Positions 1-10,937 of a DNA stretch of 64,000 bases are shown here, piece after piece (within the stretch, counting starts at the first letter, position 1; every line of letters starts with the position of its first letter). Source of the stretch: Erythrobasidium yunnanense. Lineage: Eukaryota; Basidiomycota; Cystobasidiomycetes; Erythrobasidiales; Erythrobasidiaceae. Under the pieces are notes generated by a model, which worked only from the letters and a program-made list of their open reading frames with translations, was not told where the DNA came from and did not search any database. Location: contig BCJC01000007.1 in the NCBI GenBank assembly GCA_001600175.1, positions 1,326,115-1,390,114 of the forward strand. The letters are read 5' to 3'. Position numbers and translations under genes: made by a program.

Positions 1-986
1 CTCTAAGCCCACCTGGTAGCCAGCCGGCGTAAGATGCAGACCATCACTCAGGTACTTCGTCAAGCCAGTATCGTAATCGGGTCCAGCGGCCTTCATGATA
101 GCTTCAAACGCAGGGACATATGCAACCTTGCATTCGTGAGCAACTTCCTTGACTGCCTGAGCGAAGTCTTTTGTCCTCTCAAATGATCTGTCCAGTTCCA
201 ATCCTGGCCCGAATCGTCTTTCCACATCTGCTGCCCGCTGTGGCACGCAGATAGGCGGAGGAGATATGAGGAAGATGGTAGTATCGGGACTGTAGTGCTC
301 AGACTTTGGCGAGCGTAGCATCTCGATGAACTTGTGCAGGTTTTCCTTAAACTCGGACAGGGGAATGGACTGCGTTCGCATCGGTAAACAGGCATCATTG
401 GCGCCCCACCACATAGTGATAGCTTTCAAGGGCTGTTGTGCGGTCTTCGTTTGCGGAAAGACCTAATACAGACCCCAAGTTCAGCTTGTCCGGCGAACGT
501 AAGAGCGTTCAGACGTACATGCGGAGCGACCCTGAGAGCCCAGCGAGAGTTGTATCCACTGTAGCCTGCGATGTCAGATGTCAGAAATACAAGAAACCGC
601 GCATGCTTTCGGTTAGTCACGCTCGCTGACCTCTGTTTACTATATCAATCTTGCGCTGATACGCATCGGAGAGATGCTGTCCTAGACCTCCAGAGCAGAA
701 GGATTGTTGCGTAATCTGAGACAAGCCTGTCAGCTCGTATATTCGTTACGTTCGGCGCTTCGTTTCAACGCACAGAATCGCCAAAGAGGATCCACTGAGG
801 ATAGGTGATCATAGTGGTTGGATTGACAGAAGGAGAGGAAGGAGGCTTTTCGGTATCGACCTTGACCTCGGTCAACTGTTCTTTGTGCGAATCTGCGGGA
901 ACCTGTGCGCGTTTGCGTATTTGGAGCTTCTCTGCGACTAGAACAGCAACGACGAGGATTCCAGCTGCACCAAGGACCAGTCGCAT
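1..986 (-). CDS. IAH1: Isoamyl acetate-hydrolysing esterase-like GDSL/SGNH hydrolase (3' end beyond window)
   Basis: This is a GDSL/SGNH-fold esterase of the IAH1 family, which hydrolyses short acetate esters in yeast. Read on the minus strand, spliced exons give FGDSITQ (block I, catalytic Ser), GYSGYNSRWAL (block II), WWGANDACLP (block III) and DGLHLTPAGYQ (block V, with the catalytic Asp and His), in the right order and close to the window edge, so only the extreme C-terminus is missing. An intron interrupts the codons just after FGDS. The start at 986 adds about 60 residues before the usual start, including a hydrophobic segment (LVLGAAGILVVAVLVA) followed by basic residues, which looks like a membrane anchor. 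The alternative Met just before YPQWILFGDS would give the usual soluble form. It is divergent from the next gene with 130 bp between starts. The family is sure; the start is less so. Confidence 0.85.
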
Positions 987-1116
987 CCACTGAGATTCCT
1001 GTGCTTGACAATTGCGCGTTCGTTCTCGTGCGACTCGCGAAGACTGGTTTGCCAGAGCTCAAAGCTTTATCGAGGTTTGCAGCTATTCGATCTTCTGCTG
1101 GCTGTCTTGCTGAAGC

Positions 1117-1791
1117 TTGCTCCTAGGTACCACTATGCCTTCCTCTCCATTCTTCCTGGACCTAGCTACGCGCATGCAGTCAATCAGCGCGCTGTCTTTT
1201 TCCGCTTTTCTGGCCATGCATCTCGCGGCACCACTTGCTGTAGCTCTTCAACTAGATGCGAACGGCGTAATGCTTCTCACACGCGAATACTACCAGACGA
1301 GTCTTCTCGAGCCGATTTTGGTATGGGGTAGCTTAGGCTTGCATCTGCTCAGTAGCACTACTCGGCGTATCATTCTGGGTCCTCCCAAGAAGCCTTCAGC
1401 GCACAGTCTGACGGGCTATCTCCTGGTGCCTGTCGTTGCGGCGCACTCTATCACCCATCGCATCTTTCTCGCTAGAAGAGGACTGTCACCTTCGTTATTT
1501 TCCTACTCTTTCGTCTCGTATTCTCTAGTGGCCTACCCTGTCCTCAGTTGGCTCAGCTACGGCGTCTTGTCAATGTTGACAGGCTATCATTCAATAACGG
1601 GCTTGAGGAGGATATTATCGGGCCGTAGGAAGGCAGCTGTCCTTCCAGACAACACTTGGAAAGCGAGCTATGCCATCCTGCTGTCTGGTCTAGGCCTAGG
1701 AATAGCCAATCTGGCAGGCGAAGGAGCGGATGTACCGATATGGCTGGGCAAACGCTACGCAGAGCTACTGAAGGAAATGTACGGCTTCTAG
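1117..1791 (+). CDS. MCP1: MCP1-like mitochondrial membrane protein (DUF1691)
   Basis: An intron-free reading frame of 224 residues with at least four hydrophobic segments. The pattern AFLAMHLAAPLA, then a segment with LLTREYYQTSLLEPILVWG, then TGYLLVPVVAAHSITHR, matches the Mcp1 family as I know it. Mcp1 is a mitochondrial outer-membrane multi-span protein found as a suppressor of ERMES/MDM10 defects and connected with Vps13 lipid transport. Several conserved histidines sit in or near the membrane segments (MHLA, AHSITHR), as expected for this cytochrome-b-like fold. A second Met lies six codons in and may be the true start. It is divergent from the IAH1-like gene. Membrane topology is seen directly; the family assignment is by remembered motif pattern. 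Confidence 0.7.
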   Translation: MLLGTTMPSSPFFLDLATRMQSISALSFSAFLAMHLAAPLAVALQLDANGVMLLTREYYQTSLLEPILVWGSLGLHLLSSTTRRIILGPPKKPSAHSLTGYLLVPVVAAHSITHRIFLARRGLSPSLFSYSFVSYSLVAYPVLSWLSYGVLSMLTGYHSITGLRRILSGRRKAAVLPDNTWKASYAILLSGLGLGIANLAGEGADVPIWLGKRYAELLKEMYGF

Positions 1792-1844
1792 ACAATCTTT
1801 ATTGATACAACAACACCCTGGCGAACCTGAAGGGCTTCCGCACT

Positions 1845-3322
1845 TCAGCCGTTTATCTTTCTCAAGTCACCAACGGCAACGGGCATTCTGGTCACCGGAC
1901 ATTTGCCCTCCTTCTCCACATAATCATATAGGCACTTATAGTCCCCGACCCAGCCTGATGGTAGCGCAGTCGGGTTGGCGGTGACGTTCTTGCATATTGG
2001 GCAAGCACCAGGCTTCAGCGAAGCTTCACCTTCACTTCCCAGCACGCCATCAGGATGCGGAGGAGGACGGGTCCTCGGAGCTCGTATAGCAGGTATCGAG
2101 TTGTCATTCTTCTTCCCATTCAACCGCTGTCTCGTATATGAGGAGGAATACCACCACTCCAAGAATTTGAAGAAGAAGATGGAAGTAGGCAGAATCACCT
2201 TGAGGGCTTCCAGGAAGAGTTGTGGACTAGCTTTGAGAGCCCGTAGCAGGTTTTGGAGAACTCCGGGCTTTAGACCTGACGCAGAAGTGCGCTGCAAAAT
2301 CGAGTCGCGCAGACTTTGTTGTGCCGCATTGGCCTTGCGCTAGAAACACTCTCCGATCAGCGTTCGTGTCAGGGTAGCATACAAGATCGCATTCTCACAT
2401 AATCATGCTCGCTCATTCTGCGCAAATCGATACCCAGCCAGTGCAGCCAGGGCCGATAGTAAGGTGTCTTGTCGAATAAGTACGCTACGTTGTAAGCAAG
2501 TAGTGTCACTTCGTAGCTCTTGGTCAAGACCGGCCAACATCTCACGAAGAGCGTTCTAAGCCGATTCCGCAGAGCTTGCATACGAGACTCTGTCTGCTGA
2601 TCGCAAGTCAACCGATTACTGAAGGAGCAACGATCCCTCGGTCACTCACATCAGGGTCTGCTAGCTGAGCTTGCGGTCTGTCCCCAAAGAGGTCTCCGCC
2701 GGCGCCTCCTCCCATAGTTTCGTACAAATCGTCTACTTTTGACCGAAGGTACGGTATTGCAACGAGGAAGAAGAGCGACCATCTCATCTCTCGCTTGCGC
2801 AGCTGCTCGTGATCTGTAAAGAGATCTATGGCGGATTGGGCACGCTCAGAGGAGACGCCTGGCCGCCGTCTTCGTTTCATGCCATAGAAGTTTTCGGCAA
2901 AAGAGCCGCCTGCGCATCGGAAGAGGTGTGAGTAGGATACTGCAAGAAAGCAGAGCGGAGGCCAAACTGACTCCATTGCTGCAGGTAATGACGCTCGACG
3001 AGCAGCATCATGACGGCATAAGTCTCCTCATGCCTGTTGGAGAAGCGTAATGCATATCGAGGATATCTTGTAGCCAGAACCTGCCGTCGACTTCAGACTG
3101 GATTCGTAATAGCCGGTCTGCATGATTGACGTACGGAAAGCAGGTACCGCACAACAGGCTGCAGCAGGTCGCGTAGTTGTTCTAAGGAAGGCAAATAGCA
3201 TATGTGAATCTTAGCATCGTTGGTGAATACTCTGCCTTGATTTGCGAACCTTGGGCAGCGAGCTCAAAGAACGAGGGCCGGTATCTGTCGTCGCCGCTCG
3301 ATACATCAGATAGGAACTCCAT
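1845..3322 (-). CDS. PEX12: Peroxin 12, RING subunit of the peroxisomal ubiquitin ligase
   Basis: Pex12 is a peroxisomal membrane RING protein that acts with Pex2 and Pex10 to ubiquitinate the import receptor Pex5. The first exon begins MEFLSDVSSGDDRYRPSFFE, containing the family's N-terminal PSFFELAAQ motif. Later exons carry RYPRYALRFSNRHEE, VERHYLQQW, SFAENFYGMKRR and a C-terminal zinc-binding module starting CPICKNV and ending GKCPVTRMP. The order and spacing match Pex12. Several introns of about 50-70 nt break the gene. One oddity is that the usual third zinc ligand (the first Cys of the FCYxC motif) is replaced, the sequence reading VGDYKC. Pex12 RINGs bind only one zinc, so this could matter or Asp could substitute. 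The gene is head to head with SCAP across about 1 kb. Confidence 0.92.
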
Positions 3323-4370
3323 AGTCGTGACCTTCAAGCAGGTCTATTGATGTTTCGTAAAGTCTTGAAATCGCATCGAAACTTTATGCCGGTTGTCGTC
3401 TTACAAGACACTACTTTTCTGCCGGTTGTCGCCTTACAAGACATCCGCCGTCTACAACGCGCTCTTATCCTGAATTCATTAAATAGAGATCGCCGCTTGC
3501 GCAAAACAATCCCGGCTGTAAGGAGGGCCTATCCTGTTCAGGATGCCAGTCCAACCCAGCCACTCTACCATCTTTCCAATCTCACTGACATCGTCCCTCT
3601 GACTACAGAAGTACGCGCAGTCTCTTCTTCCTTCTTTGACTCTTCCTTCCTATCCTTCCATGTCAGACTACTGACAAATCCGCAAAAGAGTGTGTTTCGA
3701 GCTGTGCCACACCATTGTCAGCACAGAGAAGCTGCAGTCCTGACGCCCGTCCTCACATGTGCATGCGCTCTGCTTCTCAAAGGCGCTAAAAACCTATTTG
3801 TGAAGTCCGAAGACAGGGCCAGGCATGCCGGCAACCAGTGTTGGGCAGAGCACTGCGAAAGGGGGATAGAGCATGAGCATGAGGTGACTTCACGCCTATA
3901 GAGCAATACAGGCTCACCAGCGAGGATAGGGGAAAGGTATCGAAATGTAGGGGAGAGGTTTATGGGTTACATGGAGAGAAAAGAAAGAGAGGAGGGAGCA
4001 GCGATGGGACAGGTTTTTATAGTCGAGGGATTAGAGGGAAGGCTCGCAAATTCTGATGCCCAGCTGTTGGACTGTTCCACGATTGGCGATGCATGTGTTA
4101 TTCCGGTTAGGACGGGATGAGGCAGGCATGAAGGAGTAGATCACGAAGGGATGTTAGGTGGACAGCAAACAGGCCAGTCTTCGACCAACATGCAGTGTGT
4201 TCTGTAGAAACCCTAATTGTCAGAAGCGTCTCAGAAAATCCCATCTTGCTCCTCCTTACCAAGACTTTCTCGTAACTTTGGCTCGGTCTTGCGCGGAAAG
4301 ACACTTAAACCTGCAAAAGATGCGCGAAACACTTCATTCTACACGATAACACCAATACCGAACGGTTCCC
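3323..4370. other. Divergent intergenic region PEX12/SCAP
   Basis: About 1 kb separates the starts of PEX12 and SCAP. It holds a 185-codon open frame (3347-3901) without family resemblance, which I regard as chance. It also holds a short tandem duplication (listed separately), a pyrimidine-rich tract near 3620-3660 and a purine-rich tract near 3950-4020. Such tracts are common in fungal promoters. I see no clear RNA gene. Confidence 0.5.
3388..3453. repeat. Imperfect 33-bp tandem duplication
   Basis: Two copies begin at 3388 and 3421, each starting with gccggttgtcg. The first 23 bases differ at one position and the rest has drifted. It lies about 65 bp upstream of the PEX12 start. Confidence 0.7.
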
Positions 4371-7300
4371 TTGGGCGCCTGGACGATGTCGTCCCAAAAC
4401 GGCGAGATGCGGTGGTATATAGCGAGCCAAATCTACGCCAGACGAATGCTGCAAGCATGGGGTCGCTTCGTTGCGACGCATCAGATCGCAGTCCTGCTGC
4501 ACTGCTGTGTGTTTCTATGCGCCCTTACATACCCCGTTCTGTCCCTTTACGCCTGGGCAGCTCCTTCGTCTACTTCGGACTTCTTCGACTTCCTCAGGAC
4601 ATCTCCCACTTGGAACCTCATCGGAGCAGATGGAAGCATAGCTCGGGCTAGAGATTTGAAACTGCCCTGGCAAGATCTGGACGCTCTTGTCGTTAACTCC
4701 GAAGAAGCTTGTTGGCAGAGAATACCAAAGTTCAGAGAGGTATCGGTGCAGCAGATACTCTTGGGCTTTCCAGAGGATGGAGGTACTGCTAGCGAGCATG
4801 GTGTTTTGGACCGAAGAGCACTCCACAGCGTGCACAAGCTGGAGAGAAAGCTGCAGGAGGCATTGTCTTCGGATCGGATGAGACTCGCAGCACCTTGCGT
4901 GCAGCTGGAAGATCCTAATGTACCGTCATACCAAAGGTGCCTTACGCTGTCGCCGATGGCCTACTGGAATAACGATGAGAGCGCAATGCTGGCCGACACT
5001 TCCCTTATTGCAACCGTCAATTTGGCCGAACAAAGGTATTACGACATGCCTCTACGACAAGACGTCCTCTTTGGCGGTCGCGTACACTCCGGATCAACAA
5101 TGCGAAAAGCCGACTATGCCGTCCTCACCGTCTTCTTGCAAGAAGCGCCAAGTCTACATGTCCTTCATGAATTACTACAGTCTTTGACTGCCGACTCTAC
5201 GGACATAGTATTGGTGGAGACAGCGAAGAAGGATTCAAAAGTTGTAATGAAGCATCGTTCAGATGTCAGGGTACGCTCAAAAGCCTGGGAGGACGTCTTC
5301 TTCTATCTTGGCTACGTGGTCGTAGGACTCTATATCTTCATGACACTACGTGGGCTCGACAAGGTGCATTCAAAAATGGGTCTAGTTCTTACCGGGATCG
5401 TCCAGTCGCTCGCCTCCGGTATGATGTCCCTTAGTCTCTGCGCCTTGGCTGGTTACAAGATCAACCTTGGTATGACATGCGAAATCACATATGCTTGTAA
5501 TCCTCTGACAAATTTTGGCAGTTCCTTGGAAACTCATCCCCTTTCTAATCATCGTCCTAGGCGTCGACAACATGTTCGTCCTCACTAGTGCAGTCTCTTC
5601 CACCTCTATCAATCTTTCCGTCAAGGAACGCATAGCAGAAGGCTTGTCGATGAGCGGCGTCAGTATCTTCCTCAATCTCGTTGCCGAGCTGTTCTTCATA
5701 TGGGGTCTATACATTTTCATACCGGCAAGGGTGATCAGGGAGATGGTCGTCTTCAATGCTATAGCTCTCATTATGGACTTCTTGCTGGAGATGACCTACT
5801 TTATCACGGTCTTGAGTATCGACATGCAAAGACTCGAATTGGCAGACTTCATCACGCAAGGATCCAGGACACCAACCTCGAAAGGGTCTTTGCGGTATCT
5901 GGAAGGCAGTAAGATCCCTAAGCTAGCGGAGGGTCTGATTAGATCCTTTCAAGAGCGCAAGGCCAGGACTTATACTGCGATACTGGTAAGGTGGCATACT
6001 CTGGACAAACCGAGAGCGATATGCTGACAGGTTGAACAGCTGGTCGCATCCAACTGGTTTTTATACATCCTTTACGGTGCAGACTACTTTGTCCCGGCCT
6101 TCTGTTCCAACCTGGATTTTGCCGAGGGACCGAAGCTTAGCAAGACCTCTGGTGCTTTTCTTACAGCAAGCGAAGCCTTCTGGCAACACCTTGGCGCCCG
6201 CCCGTCTGAAGCAGTTCATGTTCACATTACGACACCCTTCGTCTTCTTCTTTGGACACGGCAGTCAGCCTTCGTCGTCTCTCTCAAACATCACTCGAAGC
6301 TCCATCCGCACGGCCATCAAGTTTGTGGGCCTCCCCATCTCCTTTACGACGCTTGTCCTGTATCTGCTGCTGCGCCAGCTTCTCAAGGGTAGCGAAATGC
6401 TCAATACCAAGGAGTCGTCTCAGGAGCAAGAACTTGAAGTCTTGGGTCCTAAAGATATACCAAGTCCCGATGATCCTTCCGTCAATGCCCGAATCGTGTC
6501 TTCTCGGCAGTCAGACATCGAATTGCTGGCTTGTAGCCGAGATGGAAGATTCACTGCTACTTGGGTACCCCTAGAGCACGCCATTTCGGTCCTGCCTACG
6601 GACGACAGCGATTCAACAGGAACCAAAGTAGTATTGCCACTGAAGGGCGTTCTTGCGCGCGGCGAGAATCTGATAGCTGTGTCTCTCTCCGACCGAGGAG
6701 ACTATTGTGCTGCAGCCTCCAGTAGCGGAAGGCTGCTGATCTGGCCCCTGCTGCTGCAAGGCTCACCAGTTGCGAACCCAAGCTCGTCCGGACCAGCAGC
6801 ATCGCGCATACTGCGAATATCAGCAGAACACTGCCTGGACGATCAGAAGCCTCCGAAAGCTTTGGGCAGTTTGGACACCTCCCAAGCCAGTGTTCTCTTC
6901 TATACCACCCATCAGGATGGGTCTGTCATGCAGTGGGCATCAGACAGGGCGGAGCCGGTTATCATTGTGGCTTCGGCAGGCGAAACATGCAGGACGACAT
7001 TCCTTGAAGAAGTTTCAGAATCAGTGCTCATCATGCGCACAATTCAGTCAAAGTCTATCCAGATCTGGGCGAAGCGGAACGAGTCAGCTGCAGCACTCAG
7101 CTGCATGAGCGAAATAACGGCGAATAGTGGGATTACATCGGAGGCGAGCTGCCGCTTCGAAGGCAAACTCATCCTGGCCTTAGGATTCAAGAACGGCACA
7201 ACTGCAATCTACGATGTTGAAGATGGCGGGCAGCTTCTTACACTGAACGCTTCAACGAGCCCCGTGAAGAAGCTTCGTTTGTCGCCGATAGCGGGCAGTA

Positions 7301-8190
7301 GATGCCCTTCTTGCACGAACTACAACAACAGCGGCCTTTCAGTGGCAATAGCATCCTCTGCTGTAGCTCTTCAGCTTTACAAAGTGACATCTTCTTCGAT
7401 CGCGGCTTGCAATTGTCGACCTTTCAGCCCTGCGGGCGAGTCGAGCAGCTCGAAACCCGCTTCGCTGTCCCCTCTATCACAGCGTCGAACGACGGGAGGT
7501 GCTCGTAGACCATCTGAAGACGTGCAAGCACTCTCATACCCCTTATCGCCACACGCTCTAAGACGATTCAGTCATGCGGCAAGTGATCGCAAGAAGATTG
7601 AAGAATCAACGGGCCGGAAAGCAGTGAGCAACGGAGAAATCATCAACGGCGGGTCGCACGAGCCCGCAGATCCAATCTTCGCACATACGAGGAATGGCCC
7701 CTCTACACACTCCGACGCTTCATCCCCTGACGAAATTTCTAGTTGGTCGTCGCAATACCTGGGCAGTATACAACTGGATGAGAGAGGTCAGTGGGATACC
7801 GACGGCCATGTTCTTGTTGGCATGAGACGGAAGTCGACCTTTCAGGGTAGTTCTCCCTTTGCGCGTTGGGATGTTTGGACAACATCGCTCGAGCGAATCT
7901 CGTTTGCGCTGGATCCGAGCAGTTCACACGCTCGTAGCCTGTTTGAGCTGCTTCAGCCTCCAGCACTAGATGGTCTTTTCAGGGTGACTGGCAGTGGTGG
8001 CAGAGCCTCGCAAGAAGCTGACTTGAGGGCGCAGCTGCCTTTCTTCGAAGTCCGACGCCTGCAGATGGCTCGTGCGTCAGGCAATACGAGCGCTGCTACC
8101 GTGGTTCTCGGAAACAGTCTAGTACAATTCGATATTACGCTGCCGGCCTTATCGGTGAAGCGCACAAGATCACGACAGCCTCTCACCTGA
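4371..8190 (+). CDS. SCP1: SCAP/Scp1-like sterol-sensing SREBP cleavage-activating protein
   Basis: This is the fungal SCAP homologue, an ER membrane protein that escorts the SREBP-type factor Sre1 and senses sterol or oxygen shortage. Three exons join in frame (introns 5470-5521 and 5986-6039) to 1237 residues; a second Met at 4386 is an equally good start. An N-terminal membrane segment (LLHCCVFLCALTYPVLSL) precedes a luminal loop. The sterol-sensing domain then runs from about residue 300 to 520 and includes LGYVVVGLYIFMTLRGL, FLIIVLGVDNMFVLTSAV and NLVAELFFIWGLYIF. After another membrane pair the C-terminal half (from about 700) is cytosolic and WD40-like, with degenerate repeats such as LILALGFKNGTTAIYDVEDG. 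It is the only sterol-regulation gene here apart from the ErdS pair 40 kb away. Confidence 0.93.
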
Positions 8191-8653
8191 ATTACCTAGA
8201 CTACGATCACACACATCAACTATCACGACTAATTTAGCTCTTGCTGAGAGCCGGTCGGCATATGACGCGGCGCACAACGCAATCAGGCTCTCTACCAAGA
8301 CAGCACGCCAGCGCCAGCCATGCTTGAACAGATGATTGAGGCGGCGCATGTGTTGTCGCTGCGTTGCGATTGAGGCACAGCTGGATTGATTTCTCTCCCG
8401 GCCGCCTTCTCTGCATCTCGATGCTTCGTGACTCGGTCAAGGATAAGGCCTTGATAGTACAGACTACGTCAAAGGTGAGCTTGGTGGTGGTTCTACAGCG
8501 ACTCGAATATTGCTTACACTCCAATCTCCTTACTGGGATGCAGGGTGCCCTTGGAATAGATTCCAGCCTGAAGACCGCGTTGAGTAGCTTCGCAGAGATC
8601 GTAGTCTTCCTGCTCGACTTGCTCTGCTTACGAATTCAGCGGAAGTGCTCGCG
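8191..8653. other. Tail-to-tail spacer with unexplained exon-like pieces
   Basis: This spacer lies between the stops of SCAP (+) and the Rieske gene (-). The plus strand holds short open pieces: SRSAYDAAHNAIRLSTKTAR near 8255, MLEQMIEAAHVLSLRCD near 8320, and two pieces flanking a good-looking intron (donor gtgagc at about 8474, acceptor about 8543). I cannot assemble them into one gene with a start and stop, and no family is recognised. They may be a small plus-strand gene, a decayed one, or chance. Confidence 0.3.
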
Positions 8654-10038
8654 CTATCCGCCGATGGTCAGCTCACCATAAAACTTCATGAACTCCTTCA
8701 ATTCATCCATTCCCATAGATCTGTGCTTGTAGACGTCGTATTCCCTGAAGTAGTTTTCGGATTTTCTACTTAGCATCCTCAGTCTATTCTACGAATTTTT
8801 AGTAGCATACAGTCGGGTTTCGTGAGCAGACACGGGTACGCAACGCATCATATACCTGGAGTGTAGTCAGCTATTGTTGTTGTTGGCGCATAGAGATGTA
8901 TCTATAGCGCATACCACATCTCCGGTGTCGTAGTCACCCCAGTGCTGTAGCCCGAGCAGGTCAGCTGGTTCTGTGAATAGCTGTTGCCGCTCGCGCTTAC
9001 TTGGGAAACGTGAAGGTGAAAGTAGGAGGATTCTTGTCATCCGGATTCTTGTTCGGAACTTGATGTCTAGCGAAGTTCGTGAAGGGCACCACATCGTACT
9101 TCGATAGATCGAGAGTCTTTGCGAAGCCAGGGTGACCGATCTGACCTATAGGCCAGCAGAATTGATTTACGAATACTTGTCGTGAAGCTCGACTTACAGT
9201 GGTAGCACTCTTGATAGCCGTCCATTAAGGCTGCAGGATCGGGTGATCAGCTCAAGCTCGGCCCTTTAGAGGATATGTTTTTACTCTTCCAGTTGAATGT
9301 GCCAGTAACTTGCCAGCTATAAGCATAGCTGTACTCCTCAACGGGCAACTTTGACCACTCGCTTGTGAGAGCGCCAAAATGGTCTTCGATAGCAATCGGC
9401 TCTTCAGCTGAGAAGTTGATGAAAACGAAGCCTTTTTCCGATACGTGGATATGGATAGGGAAGAGGCTCTGTAAAGAATGAGCAGCAAAGTCAGCTTACT
9501 TAGGGCTATCGACTAGGCATGGGCTTACGTTCTCTTCCTTCTTGAAGTCTGGCTCAGTGTCGAATTTAGGTGCCTTGATGAGAGAGCCATCCTCTCTGTA
9601 TGACCAGCTATGATACTTGCACGCAATAATGGAAGCCGAGCCTTCGGGTTTGTTAAGTACAGGAAAGGCCTATGCAGCGGTCAGGTCGACGAAATACGTT
9701 AAGAAGAGAGAGAAACGCACCCGATGTCGGCAGACGTTGTGATGAGCATGGAACTGACCATCTGTACCTCGGATGATGAAGTACGAGAAACCAGCGTATG
9801 TCTGAGCAACAAAGTCTCCAGGTGCAGCGAAGCGGCTGGTGTGACTGGCTAGAATCCAGACGTTAGAGAAGATAGCACGGCGTTCCAGCTGAAAGAAACT
9901 ATCGTCTCGGAAAGCCACAGCCGGAAGTGATTTGGCTAGCTTGCCAGCTTCTCTTTTGCCCTCGGCAACGGAAGTAGCGATCTTGCTTGCAGCACTGGCG
10001 TTGGAGCTGCTCCAGCTTCCGAAGAGTGAAGGTGCCAT
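8654..10038 (-). CDS. Rieske non-haem iron oxygenase (ring-hydroxylating/choline monooxygenase-like alpha subunit)
   Basis: This is a Rieske-type mononuclear iron oxygenase. The first exon (start 10038) ends in HHNVCRHR, the first half of the [2Fe-2S] Rieske site; the next exon supplies CKYHSWSY, the second half. The catalytic domain follows, with SLFPIHIHVSEKGFVFINFS, then FNWKTLMDGYQECYHC joined by splicing to GHPGFAKTLDLSKYD. That segment carries the two iron-binding histidines in the usual position. The protein ends ENYFREYDVYKHRS...ELTIGG. At least five short introns break it. The closest families I know are fungal choline-monooxygenase-like and aromatic-ring oxygenases; the substrate cannot be told from sequence. 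There is no signal peptide, and no reductase partner lies nearby. It is divergent from the CreC homologue across 0.9 kb. Confidence 0.88.
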
Positions 10039-10937
10039 GACGTGTCGAGGAGTATATAGGGCGTCTCAAGAGGCCCAGTGGTGATGTGCGTATGGGAAGC
10101 TGATGGAAAGGAAGGAGAGAAGCGCATATCCCAAACTAGTGCATCTTGTAACTACTGCCTCGTCTATCGGGCGTATGACTGTTCGCCATGAGTGGAGGAC
10201 GCTTATCATGGGGCTTCGGGTGCCCTCGCCTTTGCGCCAGCAGGTAGACAGCGGAGGTTCAGGTATACTGCCGTGGGAAATATCAAAGCATGGACAGTAG
10301 GTATGCGACCTTGAAAAGCTGGAAATTGAGGGGATCAGAAGAAGCGGGGCTGTGAGCAGAAAGGGCCTAAGTAATTTGCAATGTCAGCATGCACGAGCGA
10401 TTTTGGATGTAGTAAAGTCATGCATGCAGGTCATGGGCGGGACTTGCGGCTCGAATAGCAGCGCAGTCACGTCGATTCTGCTTGTTCTTGCGTCTCCTCC
10501 CGAAATCTCGGAAGCTGTGTGCTCAGCTGTCAGCTCTTTAACTTCACCCAGTAGACAGACGACAAGGGTTCTTCAGAGCTCGAAAAGCAGCAATCGCAGG
10601 CAGTAGCGGAAAGACGGAATCCATCCATGCATCAGGAAGAGACGGGAGAGCTGTGACTTGAGGAGCATTCTTCGAAGGTAGCATAATATGGCCAGCAAAG
10701 GGTAAGCTTCCCACCTTTCTGGCGGTTGGGCTGGGAAAGAACGACAGATAGCGGTCGGGCCGATCCATTATGCTCAAACAAGCTCTGAACAGGCCTCTGT
10801 GCCGTCAAAAAGCCATAAGAATTCGCTGACTTGTGCTTCTTTCCTTCTGCTCTTCTCCCTGCATTTGATCTGGTATCTTCTGCCTCCGATACTCGCGCTA
10901 TCTTACGGCCTCGTCTCGTGCTTCCATCTCGGTCTGA
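10039..10937. other. Divergent promoter region Rieske oxygenase/CreC
   Basis: About 900 bp lie between two start codons. Short open frames occur on both strands (10103-10300, 10352-10606, 10544-10777), but none has family resemblance, splice logic or domain signal. It is probably the regulatory region of both genes. Confidence 0.5.

Noticed and set aside
3347-3901. 185-codon plus-strand open frame in the PEX12/SCAP spacer
   Set aside because: No domain, composition unlike neighbouring genes, contains a tandem duplication, and lies where two promoters are expected.
10544-10777. 77-codon minus-strand frame in the Rieske/CreC spacer
   Set aside because: No family features or splice logic; probably chance in a promoter region.
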